30,892 bases of DNA from Bacilli bacterium (GCA_016302505.1 JAEDNL010000010.1:1-30892), one strand, 5' to 3'. Shown: positions 1 to 7,741, counted from the stretch's first letter. Numbers and translations: made by a program. The notes: generated by a model from the letters alone, not told the origin.

Positions 1-10
1 TAAAATATTA

Positions 11-925
11 ATGATTAATCCATTCTTCTTAATTTTATTATTACTTTCATATTATATTATTTATTATATTTATATAAGTAGTTCTAAAGATTATTTTTAT
101 CTTACTAATACTTTTGCACTTTATAGTACCGTATTTATAATTATATATTCATTTATATTTAAAAATATAGATTATAATTATATAATAATAATTTTATATT
201 TAATAAGCATATATTTAATAACTTTTTATATTATTAAACTTAAAAATATTATAAAGATGTATTCTAGTTTAGAAGAAATTGGAAATAATAAAGAATTTAA
301 AGCTGCGGTTTTTAAAGTAACTCATGAAATTAAGAACCCTCTTACAGTTATTAAAGGGTATTTAGATATATTTGACAGTAATGATCCAGAAAAATGTGAA
401 AGATATAAAAATATATTATTAAAAGAAGTAGATAATTCCCTACTAGTATTAAAAGACTTTTCTTCTGTGAATAATTTATCTATTAATAAACTTAAAATGA
501 ATTTTAATGATTTATTAAATGAAATAAAAGACTCTATATTGCCATTCTATAATGATAAAAATATTAAATTAAATATAGAGTCTGAAGATAATCTTATTAT
601 TAAAGCCGACTATAATAGACTTAAACAAGTATTTATAAATATATTAAAAAATTCTATTGATGCTATAAATAATAATGGTATCATAAATATTAATTCATAT
701 AAATCAAATGATAATTTAATAGTTATTATAAAAGATAATGGATGTGGTATGGATAAAGATACATTAGATAATTTATTCACCCCATTTTATTCTAAAAAAG
801 ATTATGGTACAGGTCTTGGGCTTTGTTTGTCAAAAGAAATAATTGAATCTCATGGAGGTTCTATAAAATATTCATCTGTAAAGGGTTCATATACTAAAGT
901 AAAAATAGTAATTCCAATTATTTGA
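11..925 (+). CDS. Membrane sensor histidine kinase
   Basis: Two-component sensor kinase that should autophosphorylate on His and pass phosphate to a response regulator that is not in this window. Residues 3-22, 35-51 and 57-77 are hydrophobic membrane helices. The H-box HEIKNP has its phosphoacceptor at H105. The N-box (FINILKNSIDAI, about 210-221), the G1 box (DNGCGMD) and the G2 box (GTGLGLCLSKEI) of the HATPase_c domain are intact, so the kinase looks active. There is no periplasmic sensor, PAS or HAMP domain, and signal may be sensed in the membrane. The reading frame stays open to the window edge upstream and no SD is visible, so the true start could lie outside. It converges on a small minus-strand gene through a shared hairpin. 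Confidence 0.88.
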   Translation: MINPFFLILLLLSYYIIYYIYISSSKDYFYLTNTFALYSTVFIIIYSFIFKNIDYNYIIIILYLISIYLITFYIIKLKNIIKMYSSLEEIGNNKEFKAAVFKVTHEIKNPLTVIKGYLDIFDSNDPEKCERYKNILLKEVDNSLLVLKDFSSVNNLSINKLKMNFNDLLNEIKDSILPFYNDKNIKLNIESEDNLIIKADYNRLKQVFINILKNSIDAINNNGIININSYKSNDNLIVIIKDNGCGMDKDTLDNLFTPFYSKKDYGTGLGLCLSKEIIESHGGSIKYSSVKGSYTKVKIVIPII

Positions 926-936
926 ATTACTATTTT
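902..936. terminator. Bidirectional hairpin between convergent genes
   Basis: A perfect 12-bp inverted repeat (902-913 with 925-936, 11-nt loop) begins inside the kinase gene, and its loop and right arm contain the stop codon. The 3' arm ends in TTTT on the plus strand and, read on the minus strand, also in TTTT. It is AT-rich, so it may be a weak terminator. Confidence 0.55.
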
Positions 937-939
937 ATA

Positions 940-1101
940 TTAATAATACGGATAATAACCATATGGGTTTTGATAATAAACTGGTCTTGGCCTATATGGA
1001 TTAAATACTCCTACTGCAACTCCTCCGGTTAAAGCTCCTAATAAAAACGGAGCAGCAAAAGGCACAAATCTATCTTTGCCATATTTAAAATTAGTATACA
1101 T
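940..1101 (-). CDS. 53-aa Tyr/Pro-rich single-helix mini-protein
   Basis: Small ORF of 53 codons with a strong SD (GAGGTGAGG just upstream of the ATG at 1101). A charged N-terminus is followed by a Gly/Ala/Val helix (about residues 13-33), then a tail rich in Pro and Tyr (NPYRPRP, YYQNPYGYYPYY). The layout resembles small membrane or envelope-associated proteins of unknown function in Bacillales. The SD and clean stop in a compact genome argue that it is real. Function unknown. Confidence 0.6.
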   Translation of the reverse strand: MYTNFKYGKDRFVPFAAPFLLGALTGGVAVGVFNPYRPRPVYYQNPYGYYPYY

Positions 1102-1126
1102 ACCTCACCTCTACCATATAATACGC

Positions 1127-1153
1127 AAAAAACACAATTAAGACTGTGCTTTT
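1127..1153 (-). terminator. Intrinsic terminator of the metallophosphoesterase-like gene
   Basis: Minus-strand stem AAAAGCACA / TGTGTTTTT (1145-1153 with 1128-1136, one G-U pair), then a T-rich tail. The stop codon (1138-1140) lies in the loop. Confidence 0.6.
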
Positions 1154-1998
1154 AAACGATATAAATTAAATGAAGGTTTATTATTAAATCTGTAATTATA
1201 TTTATTAGTACCAATTCCACTCGATATATATATTTTAGTAATTCCTTTACTATATTCTTCTTGATAATATTTACCTGAATTCTTATCTATAAACAACGGT
1301 CCATAATAAGGAATAACTACACTGCCATTAAGAGAATGACCACCTAAAATTAAATCAACTTCATAAGTACTATCATCTAAATACTTAATAGTATTTCCAT
1401 CATGAACAAGACATATTACATACCTTCTATCCTCATCTTTATAAAATTTAAATGCCTCATCTAACTTAATGTTTTCTTTAATAGAACTAGGAAGTCCTAC
1501 TATATATAAAGGATCTGATGTCTTATAAAGAATTTCATCATAAGAGTTATTAAGTATTTTAAAACCACTTTTTAGCATTACACTCTCATAATTATCTATA
1601 CTATAATCATAATCTCCATTAATAGCATATTTACCAATAGAGGCATGCATCTTAGTAAGTGAATTAATTAAGAATTCTCTATCATCATTTAATATTTTGA
1701 TATTTTTATTTATTAAGTCGCCAGTAAAAACAATTATATCAGGTCTTAATGTATTTATTTTACTTACTAAATCATTTATATCATCTTTATCCACCGTAGA
1801 CTTATATAACAAATCAGAAAAATGAACTATTTTAAGACCACTAAAATTTTTAGTTAATATACTACTTTCTACTCTATACTCTTTTACTATTAGACCTTTC
1901 ACACCAATATATTTTGAATAAAAAATTATTCCTAGTGATAAGATAATAATAAATAATAAGAAATTTAAAAATTTATGAGATTTTTTTCCTTCTTTCAT
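1138..1998 (-). CDS. YkuE-like metallophosphoesterase-fold protein with degenerate active site
   Basis: 286 aa. A basic N-terminus and one membrane helix (about 10-28) precede an extracytoplasmic calcineurin-like phosphoesterase fold. The family's motif order is recognisable, but several metal ligands are replaced. The DxH motif reads SDLL (D62 kept, His to Leu64). GD is kept (D94). GNHD reads GDYD (Asn to Asp129, His to Tyr130). The later His is kept (H199). GHxH reads GHSL (H221 kept, His to Leu223). The frame is intact, so this looks like a maintained pseudoenzyme or altered-metal enzyme, not a broken gene. Active YkuE-type enzymes act on phosphoesters at the membrane; catalysis here is doubtful. 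The start lies 2 nt after the CPBP protease stop, without its own SD, implying translational coupling. Confidence 0.75.
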   Translation of the reverse strand: MKEGKKSHKFLNFLLFIIILSLGIIFYSKYIGVKGLIVKEYRVESSILTKNFSGLKIVHFSDLLYKSTVDKDDINDLVSKINTLRPDIIVFTGDLINKNIKILNDDREFLINSLTKMHASIGKYAINGDYDYSIDNYESVMLKSGFKILNNSYDEILYKTSDPLYIVGLPSSIKENIKLDEAFKFYKDEDRRYVICLVHDGNTIKYLDDSTYEVDLILGGHSLNGSVVIPYYGPLFIDKNSGKYYQEEYSKGITKIYISSGIGTNKYNYRFNNKPSFNLYRLKAQS

Positions 1999-2000
1999 AT

Positions 2001-2687
2001 CTATAATACACCCATTGAATAAGTTATTAATAATAATATACCAGTTGCAGTATTATGAATACAATGCATTGTAATAGATGAAAAAGTAGTTTTAGTTTCT
2101 CTATTCATAAGAGCAAATACAAATCCCAAGCTACCATAAGGCACTAAGTATAACAAATTAATAAGAGCAAACTCTCCTGCTAAAAGATGAGCTCCTCCGA
2201 ATAATAAACCACACACTATAGCATAAATCCATTTATTTTTAATAATAGGTGAAATACTTTTTCTAAAAACCAACTCTTCACTTAACGGTGCTACTATCAT
2301 AATGCTTAACATAGTATAGACTGGAAACGAAAACAAACTTTCTCTAACTGCAGATTCATTTGATGAAACATTACCAATAATCATACTAATTATTAAATTA
2401 CTAAATATCATAATTATTATTCCAAGTACATAATATTTCAACATAATAGGTATATTCTTTTTGATATTTGTTATATATATTTTAAATTCTCTTTTTAAGT
2501 CTTTATAATAAATTAATATTAATATGACTATAAATAATAATTCACTAGCAAATTGTGATGATAAACCTCTACCTGAAAATTCACTTATAAATGAATAAAA
2601 TATTGATGGTAAAATAAACAAACCAGCTAAAGATATTATAAAGAATAAAATATTAATAGATTTTTTTCTTTCTTCCGTATATCTCAT
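2001..2687 (-). CDS. CPBP family intramembrane metalloprotease
   Basis: 228 aa if started at the ATG at 2687, chosen because AGAGGTGAT sits 5 nt upstream; a longer frame to 2717 has no such SD. Multi-pass membrane protein of the CPBP (CaaX protease and bacteriocin-processing/immunity) family. The three conserved motifs are present: EExxxR (E137-E138, R142), FxxxH (FGGAH, H167) and HxxxN (H208 to N212). Family members are glutamic/metal-dependent intramembrane proteases or act in bacteriocin self-protection; the substrate here cannot be told. It is coupled to the downstream phosphoesterase-like gene. A strong terminator separates it from tyrS, so it probably has its own promoter, but only a TATAAT close to the SD is seen. 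Confidence 0.85.
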   Translation of the reverse strand: MRYTEERKKSINILFFIISLAGLFILPSIFYSFISEFSGRGLSSQFASELLFIVILILIYYKDLKREFKIYITNIKKNIPIMLKYYVLGIIIMIFSNLIISMIIGNVSSNESAVRESLFSFPVYTMLSIMIVAPLSEELVFRKSISPIIKNKWIYAIVCGLLFGGAHLLAGEFALINLLYLVPYGSLGFVFALMNRETKTTFSSITMHCIHNTATGILLLITYSMGVL

Positions 2688-2737
2688 AATATCACCTCTA
2701 TTATTATTATATAACAATAAAATATTTATTAAAAGTA

Positions 2738-2767
2738 AAAGTTAACTTATTTTAATAAGTTAACTTT
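2738..2767 (-). terminator. Strong intrinsic terminator of dut-tyrS
   Basis: A 14-bp perfect inverted repeat (2738-2751 with 2754-2767) begins in the last codons of tyrS and includes its stop codon. On the minus strand it is followed by TTTTACTTTT. Confidence 0.75.
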
Positions 2768-3955
2768 AATATGAGTCTTTTTTCCCTTACTTATAACAAG
2801 AGAATTATTTTCAAATAAATCTTCTGTTATTATTAAATCAGGATTAGTTTGTTTATATGAATTTATAGAAATACCATTACCAATAATTAATCTTCTTCCT
2901 TCACTCTTAGATGATGCGATATTAGTTTTAACAAGTAAATCTAATATATTCATATTATCACTAATAGTTATATCTACGCTTGGCATTCCTTCACTACTAT
3001 AACCTTTAGAGAATACTTCTTCACTTATTTTTTTTGCCTTAATAGCTTCTTCTTCACCATGTAAATCTTTTACTACTTCATATGCTAAAGCTTTTTGAGC
3101 AAATCTTTTTTCTGGTTCAGTTTTAACACTTTCTGCAAGGGTTTCTATTTCATCTATTGATAAGAATGTAAATACTTTTAAATATTCTATAACTTTACTA
3201 TCATCAGAATTTATTAAGTATTGATATATTTGATATGGACTTGTTTTTTCTTTATCAAGCCATAAAGCATTACCTTCACTTTTACCGAACTTTTTACCAG
3301 TTGAATCTAATATTAATGGCATTGTAAACCCATAAGCTGTTTTATTTTCTATTTTTCTTATAAGTTCAATACCAGTAGTTATATTTCCCCATTGATCAGA
3401 ACCTGCTGCTTGTAAAACACAATTATTATTTTTAAATAAGTGTAAAAAATCAAATCCTTGAAGTAATGTATATGAAAATTCAGCATAAGTAATACCACTA
3501 TCCAAACGTCTAGATATTATATCTTTATTAAGCATATAATTTACATTAATGTATTTACCTATATCTCTTAAAAAATCTAAAAATGTTACATCACGTGTCC
3601 AGTCATAATTATTAACTACAAGTGCTTTTCCATCAAGAAGATTATTTACTTGTTTTTTTAACCCTTCAATATTTTTAAGTACTGTCTCTTTACTAATTAT
3701 AGGTCTTTCTTGTGTAGGTCTAGGGTCTCCAATTAATCCTGTTGCTCCTCCTACTAAAATAATTGGTTTATGTCCATGATTTGCGAGTCTTTTTGCTGTT
3801 ACAAATGAAGCATAATGTCCAATATGTAAACTATCAGCGGTAGGATCTGTTCCTAAATAAAATGTAAGTGATTCATTATTTAGTTTATCCTCTAATTCAG
3901 GACTACTTATATCTTTTATTACTCCTCTATATTTTAATTCTTCAAAAAATGTCAT
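2747..3955 (-). CDS. tyrS: Tyrosyl-tRNA synthetase
   Basis: Charges tRNA-Tyr with tyrosine in the cytoplasm. 402 aa, the usual length for the bacterial TyrRS. Class I signatures: HIGH (H44-H47) in the Rossmann fold and the KMSKS loop as KFGKS (222-226), as in many bacterial TyrRS. The C-terminal ~65 residues form an S4 RNA-binding domain. Its SD (AAGGAGG) lies in the last codons of the dUTPase gene, and only 1 nt separates that stop (3957-3959) from the tyrS ATG, so the two are translated from one mRNA. A T-box with a tyrosine specifier precedes the pair, which fits feedback by uncharged tRNA-Tyr. Confidence 0.97.
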   Translation of the reverse strand: MTFFEELKYRGVIKDISSPELEDKLNNESLTFYLGTDPTADSLHIGHYASFVTAKRLANHGHKPIILVGGATGLIGDPRPTQERPIISKETVLKNIEGLKKQVNNLLDGKALVVNNYDWTRDVTFLDFLRDIGKYINVNYMLNKDIISRRLDSGITYAEFSYTLLQGFDFLHLFKNNNCVLQAAGSDQWGNITTGIELIRKIENKTAYGFTMPLILDSTGKKFGKSEGNALWLDKEKTSPYQIYQYLINSDDSKVIEYLKVFTFLSIDEIETLAESVKTEPEKRFAQKALAYEVVKDLHGEEEAIKAKKISEEVFSKGYSSEGMPSVDITISDNMNILDLLVKTNIASSKSEGRRLIIGNGISINSYKQTNPDLIITEDLFENNSLVISKGKKTHIKVNLLK

Positions 3956-3956
3956 A

Positions 3957-4442
3957 TTAATTTCCTCCTTTATCAGTAGAACCTAGCCCACCAGTTCTAA
4001 CATTTGTTATTTTTTCTTCATTATCTACAGTCAAATATTTCATAAATATTCCTTGAGCTATTCTATCTCCTATTTTAACATTAAAATCTTTATCTCCATG
4101 ATTTATTAGTTTAACTTTAAAATGTCCTTCATTATCTTCATTATTATAAAAATCTTTATCAATAACACCAACACAATTAGTAAGTGTTACATCATACTTA
4201 TATCCAAGAGAACTTCTTCCAAATATATAAAACACCTCATCATCATTCATACATACTTTAAGACCTGTTTTAAATATAACTGAGTCACCTGGATGAAGTG
4301 TTTTTTCTTCCATACTCCTAATATCATACGCAGCACTATGAAGAGTACTTCTAACTGGCAACACTATTTTGTCATATAATTCTTTTGAATCTTCAAAATC
4401 TTTTTTAAATTGATTATAACTAATTTTTTCGAATTTTCTCAT
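3957..4442 (-). CDS. dut: dUTP diphosphatase (trimeric dUTPase family)
   Basis: Hydrolyses dUTP to dUMP and PPi, keeping uracil out of DNA and supplying thymidylate synthesis. All five trimeric dUTPase motifs are visible: SAAYDI, GRSSL, GVIDKDFY (catalytic Asp), GDRIAQ and the C-terminal lid RTGGLGSTDKGG. The insert after motif 3 (YNNEDNEGH) is of the type found in Firmicute and phage dUTPases. I start it at the ATG at 4442 because GGAGG lies 5 nt upstream; an in-frame ATG at 4469 would overlap the T-box terminator and has no SD. It is the first gene after the Tyr T-box and sits directly before tyrS, an unusual position for a nucleotide-pool enzyme. Confidence 0.93.
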   Translation of the reverse strand: MRKFEKISYNQFKKDFEDSKELYDKIVLPVRSTLHSAAYDIRSMEEKTLHPGDSVIFKTGLKVCMNDDEVFYIFGRSSLGYKYDVTLTNCVGVIDKDFYNNEDNEGHFKVKLINHGDKDFNVKIGDRIAQGIFMKYLTVDNEEKITNVRTGGLGSTDKGGN

Positions 4443-4456
4443 TTTTTCCTCCATAT

Positions 4457-4654
4457 AAAAAGGTACCATTATAAGGACGAATTATCGTGGTACCACCTTA
4501 ATTTATAGAATTAATCTACCTCACAGGACTATAAAGCATCACCTATTAAACTCAAATATTTGTAATTTCATTTATATTAATTGTTAGTTTCCATCTACCA
4601 CTAACTTTCTAAATAATTAATATAAACTACTTAGAATATCTTCTTCGTTTACTA
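4457..4654 (-). promoter_or_regulatory. Tyrosine-type T-box riboswitch leader
   Basis: This fills most of the 305-base gap before dut. The T-box core AAGGTGGTACCACG (minus, 4499-4486) matches the conserved AGGGTGGNACCGCG; its UGGU bulge suits an acceptor end with discriminator A. Stem I can be folded: TATATTAATT pairs with AATTAATATA, and the distal hairpin has arms GTTAGT and ACTAAC. An AGTA loop-E-like element lies opposite a 3' strand ending in UAC-A. The triplet at 4564-4562 therefore reads UAC, a tyrosine codon, in the specifier position. The competing terminator pairs GGTACC (4494-4489) with GGTACC (4467-4462) and runs into TTTTT (4461-4457), just before the dut SD. Uncharged tRNA-Tyr should allow readthrough into dut-tyrS. 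Confidence 0.9.
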
Positions 4655-4660
4655 CATTCA

Positions 4661-4689
4661 AGTATATATTATTTATTATTCATTGTCAA
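4661..4689 (-). promoter_or_regulatory. Consensus sigma-A promoter of the T-box/dut/tyrS operon
   Basis: TTGACA at 4689-4684, a 17-nt spacer, then TATACT at 4666-4661. Predicted start near 4654, just ahead of T-box stem I. Confidence 0.85.
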
Positions 4690-4747
4690 CTTCATTGTTA
4701 GTTGTTTTAAAATTCACTTATGCTATTTAATAATTAAATTACTACAT

Positions 4748-5212
4748 CTAATAATTCTTCTTTAGTTTTCCTTTATATAATTTTAAGGACATTTCTTTAG
4801 TAAACTCATTATCATACCCACTAAATACTCCTTCACGATAGAGAAATGTATTTAATGTAAAAGTGCATGTTATTGTAATCAATGGTTTTTCAAAACCAAT
4901 ATTTCTAGTAATATACACCTCAGGAAATATACCTACATTATCACACCAACGACCGAGAGATACTAAATCATAATATTTTTCTTTATATTCATCTAGTTTT
5001 TCATCTGATAAATTATATGGAATATTTATTTCAAAACTATATATAGCAATATCACCATTTAAATCATTAAAATCAAGACTTTTAAAGTAGTTAATCACAT
5101 CACTGAATATTAAAGCAGAATGTTTTCTTTTCATTAATTCTTCATATTCATTTACTTCAGTTTCTTCTTTATTAAAACATTCCATTGATTTTTCTATTTC
5201 ATCATAAATCAT
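4748..5212 (-). CDS. Hypothetical protein, paralogue of the preceding gene
   Basis: 154 aa, soluble, acidic N-terminus, no recognised domain. It aligns by eye with the 145-aa product just upstream: KRKHSALIFSDVINYF matches KEKRTKILLSEVFNEF, a GI..E/D..I segment follows, and both end in LY.EGVY/F plus a basic tail. The pair therefore arose by duplication. It lies 8 nt after the paralogue's stop with only a weak SD (GTAGG), so it is probably cotranslated with it, third in the operon headed by the HTH-phosphoesterase. I see no clear terminator before the T-box promoter. Function unknown. Confidence 0.65.
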   Translation of the reverse strand: MIYDEIEKSMECFNKEETEVNEYEELMKRKHSALIFSDVINYFKSLDFNDLNGDIAIYSFEINIPYNLSDEKLDEYKEKYYDLVSLGRWCDNVGIFPEVYITRNIGFEKPLITITCTFTLNTFLYREGVFSGYDNEFTKEMSLKLYKGKLKKNY

Positions 5213-5220
5213 ACAATAGC

Positions 5221-5658
5221 CTACTTTCTTTTAAATATAAGATTTAATTTATCTATGTATGTAGAACCTTCTTTCTTATAAGTATCATACACTCCTTCAA
5301 TATATAATTCTTTTAATAATATAAATTTAATTTTAATAGACTCATTTATTGTAATTATATCAACTACTATACCTAAATACTCACAATATTCTTTTAATAG
5401 TTCAATATTAATACAAGAATTCAATATTTCCATTAAAGTTTTACTATTATTAATAGATTCTACTTTTATTTCTTTTTCTACTATGTACACATCAAGATTT
5501 TCTTTAAAGTCATTTGCTTTCATTACAAATTCATTAAACACTTCGCTTAATAGGATTTTAGTTCTTTTTTCTTTTATTTTGTTTTTTCTATATATTATTG
5601 TTTCTTCATTAATTTTATATTGTTTTATTGTTTCATCTAAACTAAATATATCATCCAT
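5221..5658 (-). CDS. Hypothetical protein, tandem paralogue
   Basis: 145 aa, charged and soluble, no signal peptide or membrane segment, no family recognised. The first ~45 residues are Lys/Glu-rich and probably helical; alternating strands and helices follow and the C-terminus is basic (IFKRK). It shares a sequence pattern with the next gene (see 4748-5212). Its SD AGAAGG lies 6-7 nt before the ATG. It starts 5 nt after the stop of the HTH-metallophosphoesterase gene, so the three genes form a tight operon and may act together. Confidence 0.65.
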   Translation of the reverse strand: MDDIFSLDETIKQYKINEETIIYRKNKIKEKRTKILLSEVFNEFVMKANDFKENLDVYIVEKEIKVESINNSKTLMEILNSCINIELLKEYCEYLGIVVDIITINESIKIKFILLKELYIEGVYDTYKKEGSTYIDKLNLIFKRK

Positions 5659-5663
5659 AACTG

Positions 5664-6839
5664 TTACCTTCTTTCATAATATGGATCTAAATTTAATATT
5701 GGTTTATACTCAATATCTCTATTTGATAAATCACATTTCTTTTTAAAAAGAACTTTTTCATCTTCGATACTAATATGCTTTATATTTAAACTATTAACAT
5801 AACCTTTATAAAATGAAAAAGACAATTCAACTATACCAGGATTATCTTGCATAATATTTGATAATGTTGGTATATTTATATTAATTTTACCATTTCTTTC
5901 ATTATATAAAAATTTATGAGAATGACCATGTAGACAAACAAATGATGGAGTATAAATCATTCTTCCATTTTGTACTGAATGATATAAATGAATATTATCA
6001 TTTTTAATGTTAATATCAACATTATTATATTCAGGAATTATAATATCAGTTCTATTATTCTTACATGCCTCAATAATATTGATTCCATTTGAATTAAAAG
6101 CACTTAAATCATGATCTCCACCTACTGCGAAAGTTAAAATACTATCATCTTTTGGATAATTATCTAAAAAATATTGTACTTGATCATATGGATTTGCAAT
6201 TCTTATTTTTTCACTACTAAAAGTTCCATCAATAAAATCACCACAACATAATATAATATTTATATTATTTTTAATGCAATAATCAAAAGCTTTATTTAAA
6301 AGATCTAATCTTTCATTTTCACTACCAAAATGCAAATCAGATATTACTAAAACTTTCATATAGTTTTCTTTTGGTGCAGTTATAATTGAAACATTATTAG
6401 TATTTTTTTCTTTAATAGTATTGTTTTTAAAATTAATAGTGCCATCAGAATAATATTTATTTTTAATAGACATACCACTATTTCTAAGTTTAGTTAATTC
6501 TTTATATAGTTCTTCTCTTGTTAAATTAAATTTATAACACATATATTGATTAGACATACCTGAGTTTACACAGGGAATTAACTCATTATAATTAAATATT
6601 TTACTATTTCTATTTTCTAAAACTATAGCTTTAATTTTAGGTATTATATCCATATATATTTCTGATATATAATTAACAGCTGAAAATATATCTGATTTAT
6701 TACCATCATAATTAACACCAAATCTTTTCTTTAATATTTCTTTTTCATAATCATTTAATAATTCTATAGCATTTAATACTTCGTTCTTACTAAAATCATT
6801 AAATAAATCAAATAAATTATATTTTATAAATAACCCCAT
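5664..6839 (-). CDS. HTH (sigma region 4-like) / calcineurin-like phosphoesterase fusion
   Basis: 391 aa in two parts. Residues ~15-125 look like a DNA-binding module: NDYEKEILKKRFGV (29-42) resembles the start of sigma-70 region 4, and a second helix-turn-helix-like stretch ends LYKELTKLRNSGM. Residues ~161-355 form a metallophosphoesterase of the YfcE/MJ0936 type with intact ligands: DxH at D168-H170, GD at G200-D201, GDHD in place of GNHD at 241-244, H287, and GHSH at 305-308. So unlike the 1138-1998 protein, this one should bind two metals. Known relatives are phosphodiesterases; the substrate is unknown. It heads an operon with two small paralogues. SD AGGGGA precedes the ATG and a good promoter lies at 6873-6901. 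Confidence 0.78.
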   Translation of the reverse strand: MGLFIKYNLFDLFNDFSKNEVLNAIELLNDYEKEILKKRFGVNYDGNKSDIFSAVNYISEIYMDIIPKIKAIVLENRNSKIFNYNELIPCVNSGMSNQYMCYKFNLTREELYKELTKLRNSGMSIKNKYYSDGTINFKNNTIKEKNTNNVSIITAPKENYMKVLVISDLHFGSENERLDLLNKAFDYCIKNNINIILCCGDFIDGTFSSEKIRIANPYDQVQYFLDNYPKDDSILTFAVGGDHDLSAFNSNGINIIEACKNNRTDIIIPEYNNVDINIKNDNIHLYHSVQNGRMIYTPSFVCLHGHSHKFLYNERNGKININIPTLSNIMQDNPGIVELSFSFYKGYVNSLNIKHISIEDEKVLFKKKCDLSNRDIEYKPILNLDPYYERR

Positions 6840-6872
6840 ATATTCCCCTGTCTTTCTTAAAATAATGCGTTT

Positions 6873-6901
6873 ATTATATCATAATACATATATTATGTAA
6901 A
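6873..6901 (-). promoter_or_regulatory. Promoter of the HTH-phosphoesterase operon
   Basis: TTTACA (6901-6896), 17-nt spacer, TATAAT (6878-6873), with an extended TGA just upstream of the -10. It lies directly after the efp terminator. Confidence 0.8.
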
Positions 6902-6924
6902 TAAAAAAGAACCGTATGGTTCTT
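6902..6924 (-). terminator. Intrinsic terminator of rpmG-efp
   Basis: Stem AAGAACC / GGTTCTT with a 4-nt loop, then TTTTTT on the minus strand. The first arm starts in the efp stop codon. Confidence 0.85.
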
Positions 6925-7480
6925 ATCCTCTACCAAAATATTTACCATCTCTTGTAGTTATTACTACATCATCACCTTCTTTAATAAATAATGGTGCTTT
7001 TAGAGTATATCCAGTTTCTATAGTAATATCTTTTTGAGCAGTGCTTGTAGTATTTCCTTTAACAGCATCAGGAGCACTTATAACTTTGTAAGAAACTTTT
7101 TCAGGTAATGTAATACCAATTACTTCACCTTCAATATTCATAGATTCAACACTCATTCCTTCTTTTAAGAATTTAGCTTCATCTTTTAAAAGACTTGCTG
7201 GTAATTCTATTTGATCATATGTATTGTTATCCATAAAAACATAATTATCTCCAGCTGCATATAAATATGAAAGTTGATTCTTTCTAACATCAGCTTTTTC
7301 CATTTTAATTCCTGCGTTAAAAGTAATTTCTTGTGTAGTTCCTGCTCTTAAATTTTTAAGTTTAGTTTTTACAAAAGCACTACCTTTACCAGGTTTAACA
7401 TGTTGGAATTCTACTACTTGATATATAACCCCTTCATATTTAATTGTCATTCCATTTTTAATATCATTTACGTTAAACAT
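6923..7480 (-). CDS. efp: Translation elongation factor P
   Basis: 185 aa, full length. EF-P relieves ribosome stalling on polyproline stretches. It has the usual three beta-barrel layout: an N-terminal KOW-like domain with the loop KPGKGSAFVKTKL, whose Lys near residue 32 is the site modified in many bacteria, then two OB domains ending in the conserved TRDGKYFGRG-type tail. No modification enzyme (EpmA, EarP or YmfI-like) is in this window. It starts 3 nt after the rpmG stop, with a weak SD (AAAGG) inside rpmG, so the two are cotranscribed. Confidence 0.97.
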   Translation of the reverse strand: MFNVNDIKNGMTIKYEGVIYQVVEFQHVKPGKGSAFVKTKLKNLRAGTTQEITFNAGIKMEKADVRKNQLSYLYAAGDNYVFMDNNTYDQIELPASLLKDEAKFLKEGMSVESMNIEGEVIGITLPEKVSYKVISAPDAVKGNTTSTAQKDITIETGYTLKAPLFIKEGDDVVITTRDGKYFGRG

Positions 7481-7483
7481 ATG

Positions 7484-7654
7484 TTATGCTGCCTTTCTTT
7501 CTTTATGAGCAGTTGTTTTATTGCATTTTTTACAGAATTTTTTAACTTCTAATTTTCCTTCAGTATTTTGTTTATTTTTACTAGTTAAATAATTAATATT
7601 TTTACAAACTGTACATTGAAGTGCAATACCTTCTCTATTTTCTTTCTTTGCCAT
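7484..7654 (-). CDS. rpmG: 50S ribosomal protein L33
   Basis: 56 aa, found by reading the gap between efp and the next gene. Starts MAKKENREGI and has two CxxC pairs (C14/C17 and C41/C44), so it is the zinc-binding (C+) form of L33. The basic C-terminus (TTAHKERKAA) fits the family. SD AGGAGG lies 10 nt before the ATG. It is the first gene of a two-gene operon with efp, both serving translation. Because this is the zinc form, a zinc-independent paralogue elsewhere in the genome is possible. Confidence 0.92.
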   Translation of the reverse strand: MAKKENREGIALQCTVCKNINYLTSKNKQNTEGKLEVKKFCKKCNKTTAHKERKAA

Positions 7655-7687
7655 TATAGTTTGTCCTCCTTTTTTTATACATTCAAA

Positions 7688-7716
7688 ATTATAACAAATA
7701 AATCAAGATAATACAA
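7688..7716 (-). promoter_or_regulatory. Promoter of rpmG-efp
   Basis: TTGTAT (7716-7711), 17-nt spacer, TATAAT (7693-7688), with TGT upstream of the -10 (extended -10). The -10 lies inside one arm of an 11-bp inverted repeat (7688-7698 and 7730-7740). Confidence 0.72.
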
Positions 7717-7741
7717 GCATAAATCTTATTTTGTTATAATT

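Noticed and set aside
1138..1998. Sequencing error as the cause of the missing metallophosphoesterase ligands.
   Set aside because: Several separate substitutions in four motifs without any frameshift are more like divergence than error.
5483..5746. Plus-strand open frame of 87 codons.
   Set aside because: Antisense to the 145-aa paralogue and the phosphoesterase end, hydrophobic and Ser/Leu-rich only from base composition.
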